64,000 nucleotides of DNA from Mesorhizobium caraganae. Lineage in GTDB: Bacteria; Pseudomonadota; Alphaproteobacteria; Rhizobiales; Rhizobiaceae. The notes beneath the pieces are model-generated. The model saw only the letters and a program-made list of their open reading frames with translations, searched no databases and was not told the DNA's origin. Position 1 is the first letter of the stretch; every line of letters begins with the position of its first letter. A program made the translations under genes and the position numbers. Location of the stretch: positions 124,001 to 188,000 of the forward strand of contig NZ_JAFCGY010000004.1 in NCBI RefSeq assembly GCF_016836705.1, in the 5' to 3' direction. This document shows, piece by piece, positions 9,324-17,532 of the stretch.

Positions 9324-9754
9324 CGAACGATCTCGTTTGTCTGGATCTTGTCGGGGTCAATGGAAGCCGTCTGATCGTCATGCCCGCGCCCGCTTTGCGC
9401 GATCAGCACCGTGCCGACGCAGATGAAGGCGATGCCGGCAATGCGCCAAGCGTTGAGGTCCTCGCGGAAGATGAAATAGGCGAAGATCGCGACCGCGACA
9501 TAGGCAAGGCTGAGGAACGGATAGGCAAAGCTGAGCTCGACCTTGGACAGCACATAGAGATGCGACGCCATCGAGATGACGAAGGTGCACAGGCCGAGGA
9601 ACACCCATGGGCTGAAGACGATCTGCAGGAGCTTCAGAAGCGGGTTGGTGCCTTCGAACGAAATCGGGCCAAGCGACATCATGCCTTGCTTCAGCATCAG
9701 CTGCGCGGCGGCATTGGTCATGACTGTGAACAGAATGAAGACGATATATTTCAT
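9320..9754 (-). CDS. small four-helix EamA/SMR-type membrane protein, ArnE-like
   Basis: This encodes 144 residues with four transmembrane helices, the size and layout of small multidrug resistance or ArnE/ArnF undecaprenyl-phosphate-sugar flippase subunits. Its first helix reads IVFILFTVMTNAAAQLMLKQG, with the AxxQxxLK pattern of the family. The ATG at 9754 is preceded by GAGTGG; a GTG at 9763 is also possible. It is co-directional with, and overlaps, the epimerase gene. In a locus for polyprenyl-linked sugars, flipping the lipid-linked sugar across the inner membrane is the likely job (inference). Confidence 0.65.
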   Translation of the reverse strand: MKYIVFILFTVMTNAAAQLMLKQGMMSLGPISFEGTNPLLKLLQIVFSPWVFLGLCTFVISMASHLYVLSKVELSFAYPFLSLAYVAVAIFAYFIFREDLNAWRIAGIAFICVGTVLIAQSGRGHDDQTASIDPDKIQTNEIVR

Positions 9755-9851
9755 ATTTTCCACTCGCCGCTTGCGACGGTCCTACTATCAACCTGCAAAC
9801 ATTTCGTGAAGTCACGACAATGTTTTGAGCGCTTTGAGTAAACCATGGAAT

Positions 9852-11240
9852 TTACGATCTATTTACCATGATTTGTTCGAATTGTACCTGTTCCACCGCC
9901 TCGACGCGTCCCCTTGGCATCTCCAGTTTTTTCGCTGTCCGCAGCCAGAAACTGGAAATAAACGCCGGGTCGCGCAGCGCTTCCAGTTGCTGCCAATCCG
10001 GGAAGGAGGCGGCGAAAGTCTCCGCACTCATGCGCGCATCCTTGTAAGGGTTGACCGCGCCGCCGGCCGCGACCGTGATGCGGTCGAGTTCGCCAAGCAG
10101 TGCCAGCGTCTTGCCGCCGCGATTGGGGAAATCGAGCGTCAGCGTGAAGCCGGGCCGCGGGAAGGACAGCAGACCCGGCGAGCGGATCGACCCGAAGCGC
10201 TTCAGCACGGTGAGGAAAGAGCCCTGCCCGGCCCGCCGCGCCGCGTCGAGCAGCGCCGGCACGGTCTGGCGCGCTGCATGTTCCGGCACCACACTTTGGT
10301 GCTGGTAGAGACCTTTGGGGCCATAGAGCCGGTTCCAGTCACCGACGCCGTCCAGTGGAAAGAAGAAGCCCTGATAGCCGGTTTGGCGCGGTTCTGATGA
10401 GCGCCCTTTCTTCCACCGGTAGGCGGCGTTGAAAGCAGTCAGGAACGGCCGGTTGAGGACGTTGAACGGCGGCTGGATCGGCACCGAAAGGCGGGAGCCG
10501 GCGCGCGACGCCGCATGCGAGCCATGCTCGGCGTGATTGCCCGACAACAACAGGCCGCGCCCGCGGCCATGGCCGCCGGCAAGCTGGTCGATCCAGGCGA
10601 CGGCATATTCATTGGCCTGGTCGGCGGCCTCGGCCAGTTCGAAGAATTCACCGAGGTCGGCAAATCGCGCTGCCGTCTCGACGATGTCGAGAGAAGGCAC
10701 CCGCATCAGCCGGATCGAGGCCGACAGGATCAGGCCAGTCAGCCCCATGCCGCCGATCGTCGCCGCAAACAGCCGGGCATTGTCCGTTGCCGAGCAGGTG
10801 TAGGTCCGCCCGTCCGAGCGCAGCAGCGTCAGCGATTCGACATGGCAACCAAAGGTGCCGCGCCGGTGATGGTTCTTGCCGTGGACGTCGTTGGCGATGG
10901 CGCCGCCAAGGGTGACGAACTGGGTACCGGGAACCACCGCCGGAAAGAAGCCGTAGGATGCGGCGCGCGCAATGATGTCGGACAGGAGCACGCCGGCTTC
11001 GGCCTCGAGCAGGCCGGTCTCGGCGTCGAAGGCGCCGATACGGTTCAGCGGCCGCATGTCGACGACCGCGCCTGGCTCGTTCTGGCAAGAATCACCATAG
11101 GAGCGACCGTTGCCATAGGCGAGCAAGCCGTTTGCCTTTGCCTTGCCGCTTTTCATCAGCTCCACAGCCGTATCGGCCGCGATGGTCCGCTTTGCGGCCG
11201 GCGTGGCGCGGCCGAAACTCTGGAACCGTTCGCCCGCCAC
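9852..11240 (-). CDS. FAD-dependent oxidase, decaprenyl-phosphoryl-ribose 2'-epimerase DprE1-like
   Basis: This is a 462-residue VAO/PCMH-type flavoprotein. The FAD-binding half shows YGNGRSYGDSC, then VVPGTQFVTLGGAIANDVHGKNHHRRGTFG in two adjoining pieces, which matches the DprE1 signature (PGT-x-(Y/F)-VT-x-GGAIA-x-DVHGKNHH). The C-terminal half is an ALO-like substrate domain. DprE1 oxidises polyprenyl-phosphoryl-ribose at C2' on the way to polyprenyl-phosphoryl-arabinose. The GTG start at 11240 comes 3 bases after the UbiA-type gene, with GGAGG further upstream. The pair reproduces the UbiA-DprE1 order of arabinan pathways. A dedicated SDR of the DprE2 type is not obvious nearby. Confidence 0.8.
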   Translation of the reverse strand: MAGERFQSFGRATPAAKRTIAADTAVELMKSGKAKANGLLAYGNGRSYGDSCQNEPGAVVDMRPLNRIGAFDAETGLLEAEAGVLLSDIIARAASYGFFPAVVPGTQFVTLGGAIANDVHGKNHHRRGTFGCHVESLTLLRSDGRTYTCSATDNARLFAATIGGMGLTGLILSASIRLMRVPSLDIVETAARFADLGEFFELAEAADQANEYAVAWIDQLAGGHGRGRGLLLSGNHAEHGSHAASRAGSRLSVPIQPPFNVLNRPFLTAFNAAYRWKKGRSSEPRQTGYQGFFFPLDGVGDWNRLYGPKGLYQHQSVVPEHAARQTVPALLDAARRAGQGSFLTVLKRFGSIRSPGLLSFPRPGFTLTLDFPNRGGKTLALLGELDRITVAAGGAVNPYKDARMSAETFAASFPDWQQLEALRDPAFISSFWLRTAKKLEMPRGRVEAVEQVQFEQIMVNRS

Positions 11241-11243
11241 GCT

Positions 11244-12677
11244 CTACCAGCCTCCGGCGACCAGCAGTGCTGCGCCGATAGCCACGATGATCTGGCTGCG
11301 CCAGTCGCGGATGATGAAGACGACCGGATCGTCGTTCATCTCGTCGCGGCGTGCCAGGATCCAGACGCGCATGGTCAAATACAGCACGATCGGCGCCAGC
11401 GGCCAGACCAGCCAGGGATGCGGATAGAGTTCGCGCACGGCGGCGCTGTCCATATAGAGCGCCAGCACCAACGCCGAGGAGAAGGCCGACGCCATGCCGG
11501 CCTGGGCGACGATCTCCTGGTCTTCGATGCGGTAGCCGCGGCCTGCAATACGCTCGCCCACCGGAATGGCGGTGGTGCGCAGTTCGACATAGCGCTTCAC
11601 CAGCGCCAGCGACAGGAAGAAGAAAATCGAGAAGGCGAGCAGCCAGAACGAGACCTCGACGCCGGTTGCCGCGGCGCCCGCCAGCACGCGCACCGTGTAG
11701 AGGCCGGCCAGCGTCAGCACGTCGACCAGAAGCATGCGCTTGAACGACAGCGAATAGGCCGTGGTCACCACAATGTAGCCGGCGAGCACACCCAGGAACT
11801 CGATCGGCAACAGCAACCCAGCTGCAATGCCGATCGCCAACAGGCCGGCCATCGCGCCGAGGCCGAACGGGATCGACAGCGCGCCGCTGGCGAACGGCCG
11901 GTTGCGTTTGGTCGGGTGCTTGCGGTCGAGCGCAAGATCGAAGAAATCGTTGAGGATGTAGATCGCCGAAGCGACAGCACTGAAGGAGACGAACGCCAGC
12001 ATGCATTGCCAGATCATGTTGGCGTTGAAGTATTCGTGCGACAGCACCATCGGCACCGCGATCAGCGAATTCTTCAGCCACTGATGCATCCGCAGCATCT
12101 TGACGAATGTCTTCAATGTCCTTTTTGGCGCCGGCACTATTTCGGCGCTATGCGCGGCCTGCCAGCGCTTCGCGTGGCGGTCGGGCGCCACGACGATGGC
12201 GTCGCGCGCTGCTTCGAAAACCCTGAGATCGTGACGGCTGTTGCCGGCATAGTCGAAACCGCCATCGCCATAGGCGGCGATGAGCGCGTCGCGCTTGCGG
12301 CCTGAGGTCATGTTGTGTGGACCGTCGGTCGCCAGCACATAGTCGAAGATGCCCAGATGGGCGGCGATCGCCTCGGCGAACTTGCGTGGCGTTCCTGTCG
12401 CCAGCACGATCTTGCGGCCGTCCACATGGTCGGCGCGCAGGCGCTGCAGCAGCGCTCCGCGATAGGGCAGTGAGGCCGGATCGATGTCGATGCGGTCGGC
12501 GATGGCTTGCTTCAGCCGCGCCGGGCCGGCGGCCAGCCAGAACGGAACCAGGAAGATATAGAGGGGATTCTTCTTAAGAAGGATGAACAGGCCTTCCCAC
12601 AAAAGGTCGGTCGCAATCAGCGTGCCGTCGAGGTCGACCGCAAGCGGGATTGCGTTCTTGTCCGACCGCGCATCCAT
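11244..12677 (-). CDS. HAD phosphatase-UbiA prenyltransferase fusion (polyprenyl-phosphate phosphoribosyltransferase-like)
   Basis: This is a 477-residue two-domain protein. Residues about 12-200 form a HAD hydrolase starting with VDLDGTLIATD (nucleophile Asp15). From about residue 205 there is a UbiA-type integral membrane prenyltransferase with LRMHQWLKNSLIAVPM and the Mg-binding NDFFDLALDRKHPTKRNRP, then seven or more further helices. UbiA proteins of this branch transfer phosphoribose from PRPP to polyprenyl phosphate; the HAD domain would then remove the 5-phosphate. The ATG at 12677 follows AGGACAGGACAG. In mycobacteria the two steps are on separate proteins. This is the promoter-proximal gene of the 12.7-4.8 kb minus-strand operon. 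Confidence 0.8.
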   Translation of the reverse strand: MDARSDKNAIPLAVDLDGTLIATDLLWEGLFILLKKNPLYIFLVPFWLAAGPARLKQAIADRIDIDPASLPYRGALLQRLRADHVDGRKIVLATGTPRKFAEAIAAHLGIFDYVLATDGPHNMTSGRKRDALIAAYGDGGFDYAGNSRHDLRVFEAARDAIVVAPDRHAKRWQAAHSAEIVPAPKRTLKTFVKMLRMHQWLKNSLIAVPMVLSHEYFNANMIWQCMLAFVSFSAVASAIYILNDFFDLALDRKHPTKRNRPFASGALSIPFGLGAMAGLLAIGIAAGLLLPIEFLGVLAGYIVVTTAYSLSFKRMLLVDVLTLAGLYTVRVLAGAAATGVEVSFWLLAFSIFFFLSLALVKRYVELRTTAIPVGERIAGRGYRIEDQEIVAQAGMASAFSSALVLALYMDSAAVRELYPHPWLVWPLAPIVLYLTMRVWILARRDEMNDDPVVFIIRDWRSQIIVAIGAALLVAGGW

Positions 12678-12837
12678 GTCTGTCCTGTCCTGCTCACAAA
12701 CCCGTCGCGCCGTGTTTCGGCGTCTTCGCAAGGGTATAGCGGTGGAACGGCGTAGTGAACGTTAAAACGCCTGGTTGCAGCCGGTAGGCGCGACGATATT
12801 TCCCGCGTCATTGTTAAGCAATCACTACCACAAACAA

Positions 12838-12866
12838 TAAAAGGCCGGGCATTGCCCGGCCTTTGC
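12838..12866 (-). terminator. Rho-independent terminator
   Basis: AAAGGCCGGGC and GCCCGGCCTTT pair perfectly around an ATT loop (about 12840-12864). On the minus strand the stem ends in TTTTATTG. It lies 20 bases past the stop of the small exported-protein gene at 12884 and separates it from the promoter region of the UbiA operon. Confidence 0.8.
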
Positions 12867-12883
12867 AAGAGCTGCCGCCGACT

Positions 12884-13147
12884 TTACTTGATGCGGGCAA
12901 CGCCACCCGAAATTTCGACCGTTTCCGAGCCGGTCAGGGCCTCGAGGTCACCATTGGGTAAGGTGACGAAACAGCCGTTGGGGCAGAATTCCACGGTTTC
13001 GCCGGCGGCCAGCGCCAGCTCCGTCTTGCCGCCGCCTTCCGTCACGATCAGCGTACGGGTCTCAGCGTCCTTGTTGACCGCGCTGGCGGCAAAGGCCGAG
13101 CCATTCGCTGCGGTAAGAGCGATGGCGACGACGAGCGACTTCCACAT
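12884..13147 (-). CDS. small exported hypothetical protein
   Basis: From the ATG at 13147 this gives 87 residues that begin MWKSLVVAIALTAANGSAFA, a clear Sec signal peptide with an AFA cleavage site. The mature part of about 67 residues is acidic and predicted to be beta-rich, and contains CPNGCF (two cysteines in CxxxC spacing) and repeated short GG turns. I do not recognise the family. The open frame continues upstream to 13261, but that part has a different character and no ribosome binding site. The gene is followed by a strong terminator and behaves as a monocistron between the MscS gene and the UbiA operon. Confidence 0.6.
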   Translation of the reverse strand: MWKSLVVAIALTAANGSAFAASAVNKDAETRTLIVTEGGGKTELALAAGETVEFCPNGCFVTLPNGDLEALTGSETVEISGGVARIK

Positions 13148-13291
13148 TTTGCAATATCGGTGTTTCCACACCGCCTCTGTTGCATTTCGCAAGGCATTCT
13201 CGCCTTTGCATGTGAGCTTATATGAGATGCAAGCTGAACCGCAACTGAATGCCGCATTCATGCCGCAATTGGTTTGGGAGGAGCCCGGGCC

Positions 13292-15781
13292 CTAGCTGGG
13301 ATCGGGTTTGCGCGGCTTGCGGCCTGATTTGGCCAGGCGCGCCTTCTCGGCGGCGGCTTCGGCCTCCGCCTGCTCCTTCTCGGCGAATTCGACTTCGATC
13401 TTGTCGTCGTCGAGCGGCCATGCCTCGGTCTGCTTGACCTTGACCTCCGCGCGCGGCGTCGAGGGGATTTCGATATGTTCGGCGTCAAAAGCATCGAGCA
13501 CGGCAAAGCGGATATCGTTCTGCACGATGGCCCCGTTCAGCACATCGGCAAGAAACACGCGGATCTCGAACTCGAGTGCCGCCGCACCGAAATTGGTGAA
13601 CAGCACGAAGGGCTCCGGGTTCTTCAGGACCAGCGGATGGCCGCGCGCAATCTCCAAGAGGATGGCGTGCACCCGCTTGACGTCGCTGCCATAGGCGACG
13701 CCGACCTTGATCTCCACACGCCCCAGCTTGTTGCGGTGCGTCCAGTTGCCGACGGCGTTGTTGATCAGGTTCGAGTTGGGCAGGATCACCGACTGCCGCT
13801 GGAAGGTCTCGATCTCGGTGGCGCGCACGCTGATCTTCTTGACCGTGCCTGAGGTGTCACCGGCGACGATCCAGTCACCGACCTTGAAAGGCCGCTCGGC
13901 GAGCAGGATCAGGCCGGACACGAAGTTGGACACGACATTCTGCAGGCCAAAACCGATACCGAGGGAAAGTGCACCGGCAACAAGCGCCAGGTTGGAGAGA
14001 TCGATGCCCGCCGCCGAGATACCGACCAGACAGGCGACCGCGACGCCGGCATAACCGACCGCCAGCCGGATCGAATTGCGCACGCCGGTATCGACCTTGC
14101 CGCGCGCCATCACCGACCCGTCGAGCCAGCCCTGGAACCAGCGGGTCAGGAAATAGCCGATGATGAAAACGACGATGCCGCTGAGGATGCCGGTGACCGA
14201 AATCGTCACCGAGCCGATGGTGATGCCTGTTGCCAGCTTGTAGGCCCAGGCCTGGATGTCGCCGGGCTGGAACCCCCACATAAACAGGATCAGCGGCAGG
14301 AACACCAGCACGATCATCAGATTGATGGCGACGCTGACCACCAGGCCGAGCTGGTCGAGCGCGGTGTCCTCGTAGCTGGCATTGGCCGACAGCCAGCGCC
14401 CGATCGAGGTGCCGGCGAAACCGCCCTCCTCGCCGATCTCGCGTGCCGACAGGAAGCCGATATAGGCGGTGACCAGGATGGTGCCGGTGACCACGACCTG
14501 GACCGAAACGAAGATGGCCAGGCCGATATAGCCGAACAGCGCTGCCACAATGGTGGCCAGGCCGAGCACGATGGCGGTATAGCGCAGCCAGGTCGGCCAT
14601 GGCCGCCAGCTTCCGTCGGAGCCCTTGTACGGCCTCAGCAGCGCCATCAGGATCAGGATGACGCCGACGATGATGGCGGCGACAAAACTTCTGGCGACCG
14701 TCAGCGACAGCGGCGAGCCCATACTGTCGTTGACCACCGCCAGGAAATAGTGGACGCCGATGACAATCGCCATGGCTGTCGTTAGCCGGACCAGCCAACG
14801 CGCCGGGCCGGTCTCAACCTGGATCAGGCGCCAGTTCGGCTGCCGCGGTTCCAGCGCCGCATTGGTCAGGCGGTTGACGCAGAAAACGACGGCGATGACG
14901 CCAGCCAGCGCGTTGAGGAAGAGGCCGATGTCGCCGCGAAGCACATTGTTATAATTGTACAGGAAGACCGTCGAAGCGAGAAAGGCGCCGACTGCCAGCG
15001 TCGGCAGCAAGGTCGACCAGAACGCCACCGACAGGCGGCTGAGATAAGTGGGGTCCTCGACCGATGGATCGGCTTCGAAGATACGCCCGAACAGGCGGCG
15101 CCCGCCGATGAATAATATCGCGGCCAGCCCCAACGACATGAAGGTCGCTGCGAGCATCGCCTTGAACTTGAACTTGAAGGCAAAGGTGAGCCAGGACGAC
15201 ACCGCCCTGAAAAGGTTGGCGTATTCGTCGCGGGCGTCGGAAAAAACCTGCGGGCTCAGCACGTCGGACAGCACATAGCGCTTGGTCAGCAGGTTGCGGA
15301 ACAGTTCGCTGCGCATATTGCCGATCTTGTCGATCAGCCCGCTGATGCGGATCGACAGGTTCTGAGCGCTGGCGACAACCGCGTTGATCTCGGCCTTTTC
15401 CGACGCCAGCGCCTGGCGCTCGCCGGTCACGATGTCGGGCTCCTGCGGCTGGCCCGCCGCCGGCGGCGGACCCAGCACCTCGATGCGATTGTTGATGTCG
15501 GTGAGCCGCGAACGGAACGCCAGTGCACTGGTCAGCGCCGCCCGCGACAGATCCTCCAGCTGCAGACGGATATCGACGAGGGAGGCATCATCCTCGCCGT
15601 CCTGCTGTATTTTCTTCTCGAGATCGTCGGTCTTGGCCGTCAGGCCCTGAATGACCTTCTGCTGATCGGTGATCAAGCCGGCGGAGCCCTGGCCCAGCGC
15701 CTGCGCCATCGCCTCGAACGAAGGCGACGCCGAAATGATCAGCGTGAAAGCCAAAATGAGGCGAAGCAATCTCAAAAGCAT
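13292..15781 (-). CDS. large mechanosensitive channel, DUF3772-MscS type
   Basis: This is an 829-residue inner-membrane protein from the ATG at 15781, chosen because it starts directly with a signal sequence (MLLRLLRLILAFTLIISAS); in-frame starts further up would precede it by 21-25 residues. A periplasmic coiled domain (DUF3772, about residues 30-200) is followed by around eleven membrane helices. Then comes the MscS pore helix and beta domain with NVVSNFVSGLILLAERPFKVGDWI, in the typical GLQNVVSNF context. The tail is charged and Lys/Glu-rich. Large MscS/MscK-type channels open on membrane tension to release osmolytes. It diverges from the sox operon, with about 180 bases between start codons. 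Confidence 0.85.
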   Translation of the reverse strand: MLLRLLRLILAFTLIISASPSFEAMAQALGQGSAGLITDQQKVIQGLTAKTDDLEKKIQQDGEDDASLVDIRLQLEDLSRAALTSALAFRSRLTDINNRIEVLGPPPAAGQPQEPDIVTGERQALASEKAEINAVVASAQNLSIRISGLIDKIGNMRSELFRNLLTKRYVLSDVLSPQVFSDARDEYANLFRAVSSWLTFAFKFKFKAMLAATFMSLGLAAILFIGGRRLFGRIFEADPSVEDPTYLSRLSVAFWSTLLPTLAVGAFLASTVFLYNYNNVLRGDIGLFLNALAGVIAVVFCVNRLTNAALEPRQPNWRLIQVETGPARWLVRLTTAMAIVIGVHYFLAVVNDSMGSPLSLTVARSFVAAIIVGVILILMALLRPYKGSDGSWRPWPTWLRYTAIVLGLATIVAALFGYIGLAIFVSVQVVVTGTILVTAYIGFLSAREIGEEGGFAGTSIGRWLSANASYEDTALDQLGLVVSVAINLMIVLVFLPLILFMWGFQPGDIQAWAYKLATGITIGSVTISVTGILSGIVVFIIGYFLTRWFQGWLDGSVMARGKVDTGVRNSIRLAVGYAGVAVACLVGISAAGIDLSNLALVAGALSLGIGFGLQNVVSNFVSGLILLAERPFKVGDWIVAGDTSGTVKKISVRATEIETFQRQSVILPNSNLINNAVGNWTHRNKLGRVEIKVGVAYGSDVKRVHAILLEIARGHPLVLKNPEPFVLFTNFGAAALEFEIRVFLADVLNGAIVQNDIRFAVLDAFDAEHIEIPSTPRAEVKVKQTEAWPLDDDKIEVEFAEKEQAEAEAAAEKARLAKSGRKPRKPDPS

Positions 15782-15964
15782 GACTATTGGCGACTCACGG
15801 GCGGCAAAGGCATTCAAAAGCCTGTCCTTGATAAAGACGGCCATATCGTGGGGCAAGCCGTCGCATCGCGGCGTCGGCCAGTCGAAAAGCCATGGCGCAA
15901 TCTTGGCTTTGCGCCCGCCGCCTGCTCTATAGTCTGCCGCATCGCACCAAGGATGGCATGAAGA

Positions 15965-17224
15965 ATGGCGGAGTATTCAGCCCTTTCGCTTCTCACGAAC
16001 GCGCTCAAGGGAAACCAGGACTGGAAGCCGGCCTGGCGCAAGCCCGAGCCCAAGGCCTCCTATGATGTCATCATCATCGGCGGCGGCGGCCATGGCCTGT
16101 CGACGGCCTATTATCTGGCCAAGGAGCACGGCATCACCAATGTCGCGGTGCTGGAGAAGGGCTGGCTGGGCTCCGGCAATGTCGGCCGTAACACCACGGC
16201 CGTGCGCTCCAACTACCTGCTGCCCTCCAACACCCGCTTCTACGAACATTCGATGAAGATGTGGGAGAACCTGTCGCACGACCTCAACTACAACGTCATG
16301 TTCTCGCAGCGCGGCTGCCTGAACCTGGCCCATACGCCGGCCCAGTTCGACGACTATGCACGGCGCGGCAACGCTATGCGCCATCTCGGCGTCGACGCCG
16401 AGTTGATGAGCACCGCCGAGATCAAGCGGCTGGTGCCGGCGCTGGACGTTTCGGCCTCGGCGCGCTTTCCGATCGTCGGCGGCCTGATGCAGCCGCGCGC
16501 CGGCACCGCCCGCCACGATGCGGTTGCCTGGGGTTATGCCCGCGGCGCTGACCGCCGCGGCGTCGATATCGTCGAGAATTGCGAGGTCACAGGCTTCCTG
16601 CGCGACGGCGACCGCATCACCGGCGTGCAAACGACGCGCGGCGAAATCCGCGGCAAGAAGGTCGCTGTGGCGGTTGCCGGCAGCACCGGACGGGTGATGC
16701 AGCTTGCCGGCATCGACCGGATGCCGATCGAGAGCCATGTGCTGCAGGCCTTCGTCACCGAATCGCTAAAACCCTTCATCGACACGGTGCTGACCTTCGG
16801 CATGGGCCATTTCTATATGTCACAGTCCGACAAGGGCGGCCTCGTCTATGGCGGCGATATCGACGGCTACAACAGCTACGCCCAGCGCGGCAACCTGCCG
16901 ATCGTCGACGAGGTGATGAGCGAGATGCTGGCGCTGTTTCCCGGCCTTGCCCGCGTGCGCATGCTGCGCTCGTGGGGCGGCGTCTGCGACATGTCGATGG
17001 ACGGTTCGCCGATCATCACCGCTGGGCCGCTGCCGGGCATGTATCTCAATTGCGGCTGGTGCTATGGCGGCTTCAAGGCGACGCCGGCCTCGGGTTGGTG
17101 CTTTGCATACACCATCGCCAAGGACGAGCCGCACGAGTTAAACGCGCCCTTCACGCTCGACCGATTTTATCGGGGGCTTGTGATCGACGACAAGGGCCAG
17201 GGCGCAACGCCTCGGCTGCATTAG
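15965..17224 (+). CDS. soxB: sarcosine oxidase beta subunit
   Basis: This is a 419-residue beta subunit of the heterotetrameric sarcosine oxidase, which oxidises sarcosine and passes the methyl group as methylene-tetrahydrofolate. The FAD-binding motif IIIGGGGHGLSTAYYLAKEH sits at residues 36-55, followed by GSGNVGRNTTAVRSNY, the family-specific stretch near the covalent FMN interface. Length matches the family (about 405-420). It begins the operon soxB-soxD-soxA-soxG, with only 11 bases to soxD. The enzyme is cytoplasmic. Sarcosine would come from dimethylglycine or creatinine-type compounds handled elsewhere in the window. Confidence 0.93.
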   Translation: MAEYSALSLLTNALKGNQDWKPAWRKPEPKASYDVIIIGGGGHGLSTAYYLAKEHGITNVAVLEKGWLGSGNVGRNTTAVRSNYLLPSNTRFYEHSMKMWENLSHDLNYNVMFSQRGCLNLAHTPAQFDDYARRGNAMRHLGVDAELMSTAEIKRLVPALDVSASARFPIVGGLMQPRAGTARHDAVAWGYARGADRRGVDIVENCEVTGFLRDGDRITGVQTTRGEIRGKKVAVAVAGSTGRVMQLAGIDRMPIESHVLQAFVTESLKPFIDTVLTFGMGHFYMSQSDKGGLVYGGDIDGYNSYAQRGNLPIVDEVMSEMLALFPGLARVRMLRSWGGVCDMSMDGSPIITAGPLPGMYLNCGWCYGGFKATPASGWCFAYTIAKDEPHELNAPFTLDRFYRGLVIDDKGQGATPRLH

Positions 17225-17235
17225 GGTTGAATCAA

Positions 17236-17532
17236 ATGCTTATCACCTGTCCCTATTGCGGCCCGCGCGACGTCATCGAGTTCACCTATCAGGGCGATGG
17301 CAACCGCGAGCGCCCGCAGCCCAACTCGCAGGACCTCGACGCCTGGAATGCCTATGTCTACGACCGGCTGAACCCGGCCGGCGACCACAATGAGATCTGG
17401 CAGCATTCCGGCGGCTGCCGCACGCATCTGAGGATGGTGCGCAACACGGTCACGCATGAGATTTCCAGCACCGGTTTCGCGCGCGGCGACCACAATGCCG
17501 TCGCCCGGCACAAGGAGGGGGGCAAGTCGTGA
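17236..17532 (+). CDS. soxD: sarcosine oxidase delta subunit
   Basis: This is a 98-residue zinc-binding delta subunit. The N-terminus has CPYCGPRD (first two zinc cysteines, residues 5 and 8), and a second cluster HSGGCRTH lies near residue 60, matching the C-C-H-C pattern of SoxD. It starts at the ATG at 17236, 11 bases after soxB, and its TGA overlaps the GTG of soxA (GTGA). Standard length and order for the complex. Confidence 0.92.
   Translation: MLITCPYCGPRDVIEFTYQGDGNRERPQPNSQDLDAWNAYVYDRLNPAGDHNEIWQHSGGCRTHLRMVRNTVTHEISSTGFARGDHNAVARHKEGGKS

Noticed and set aside
13148..13261. Upstream extension of the small exported protein
   Set aside because: It would place 38 residues before a typical signal peptide and shows no ribosome binding site.
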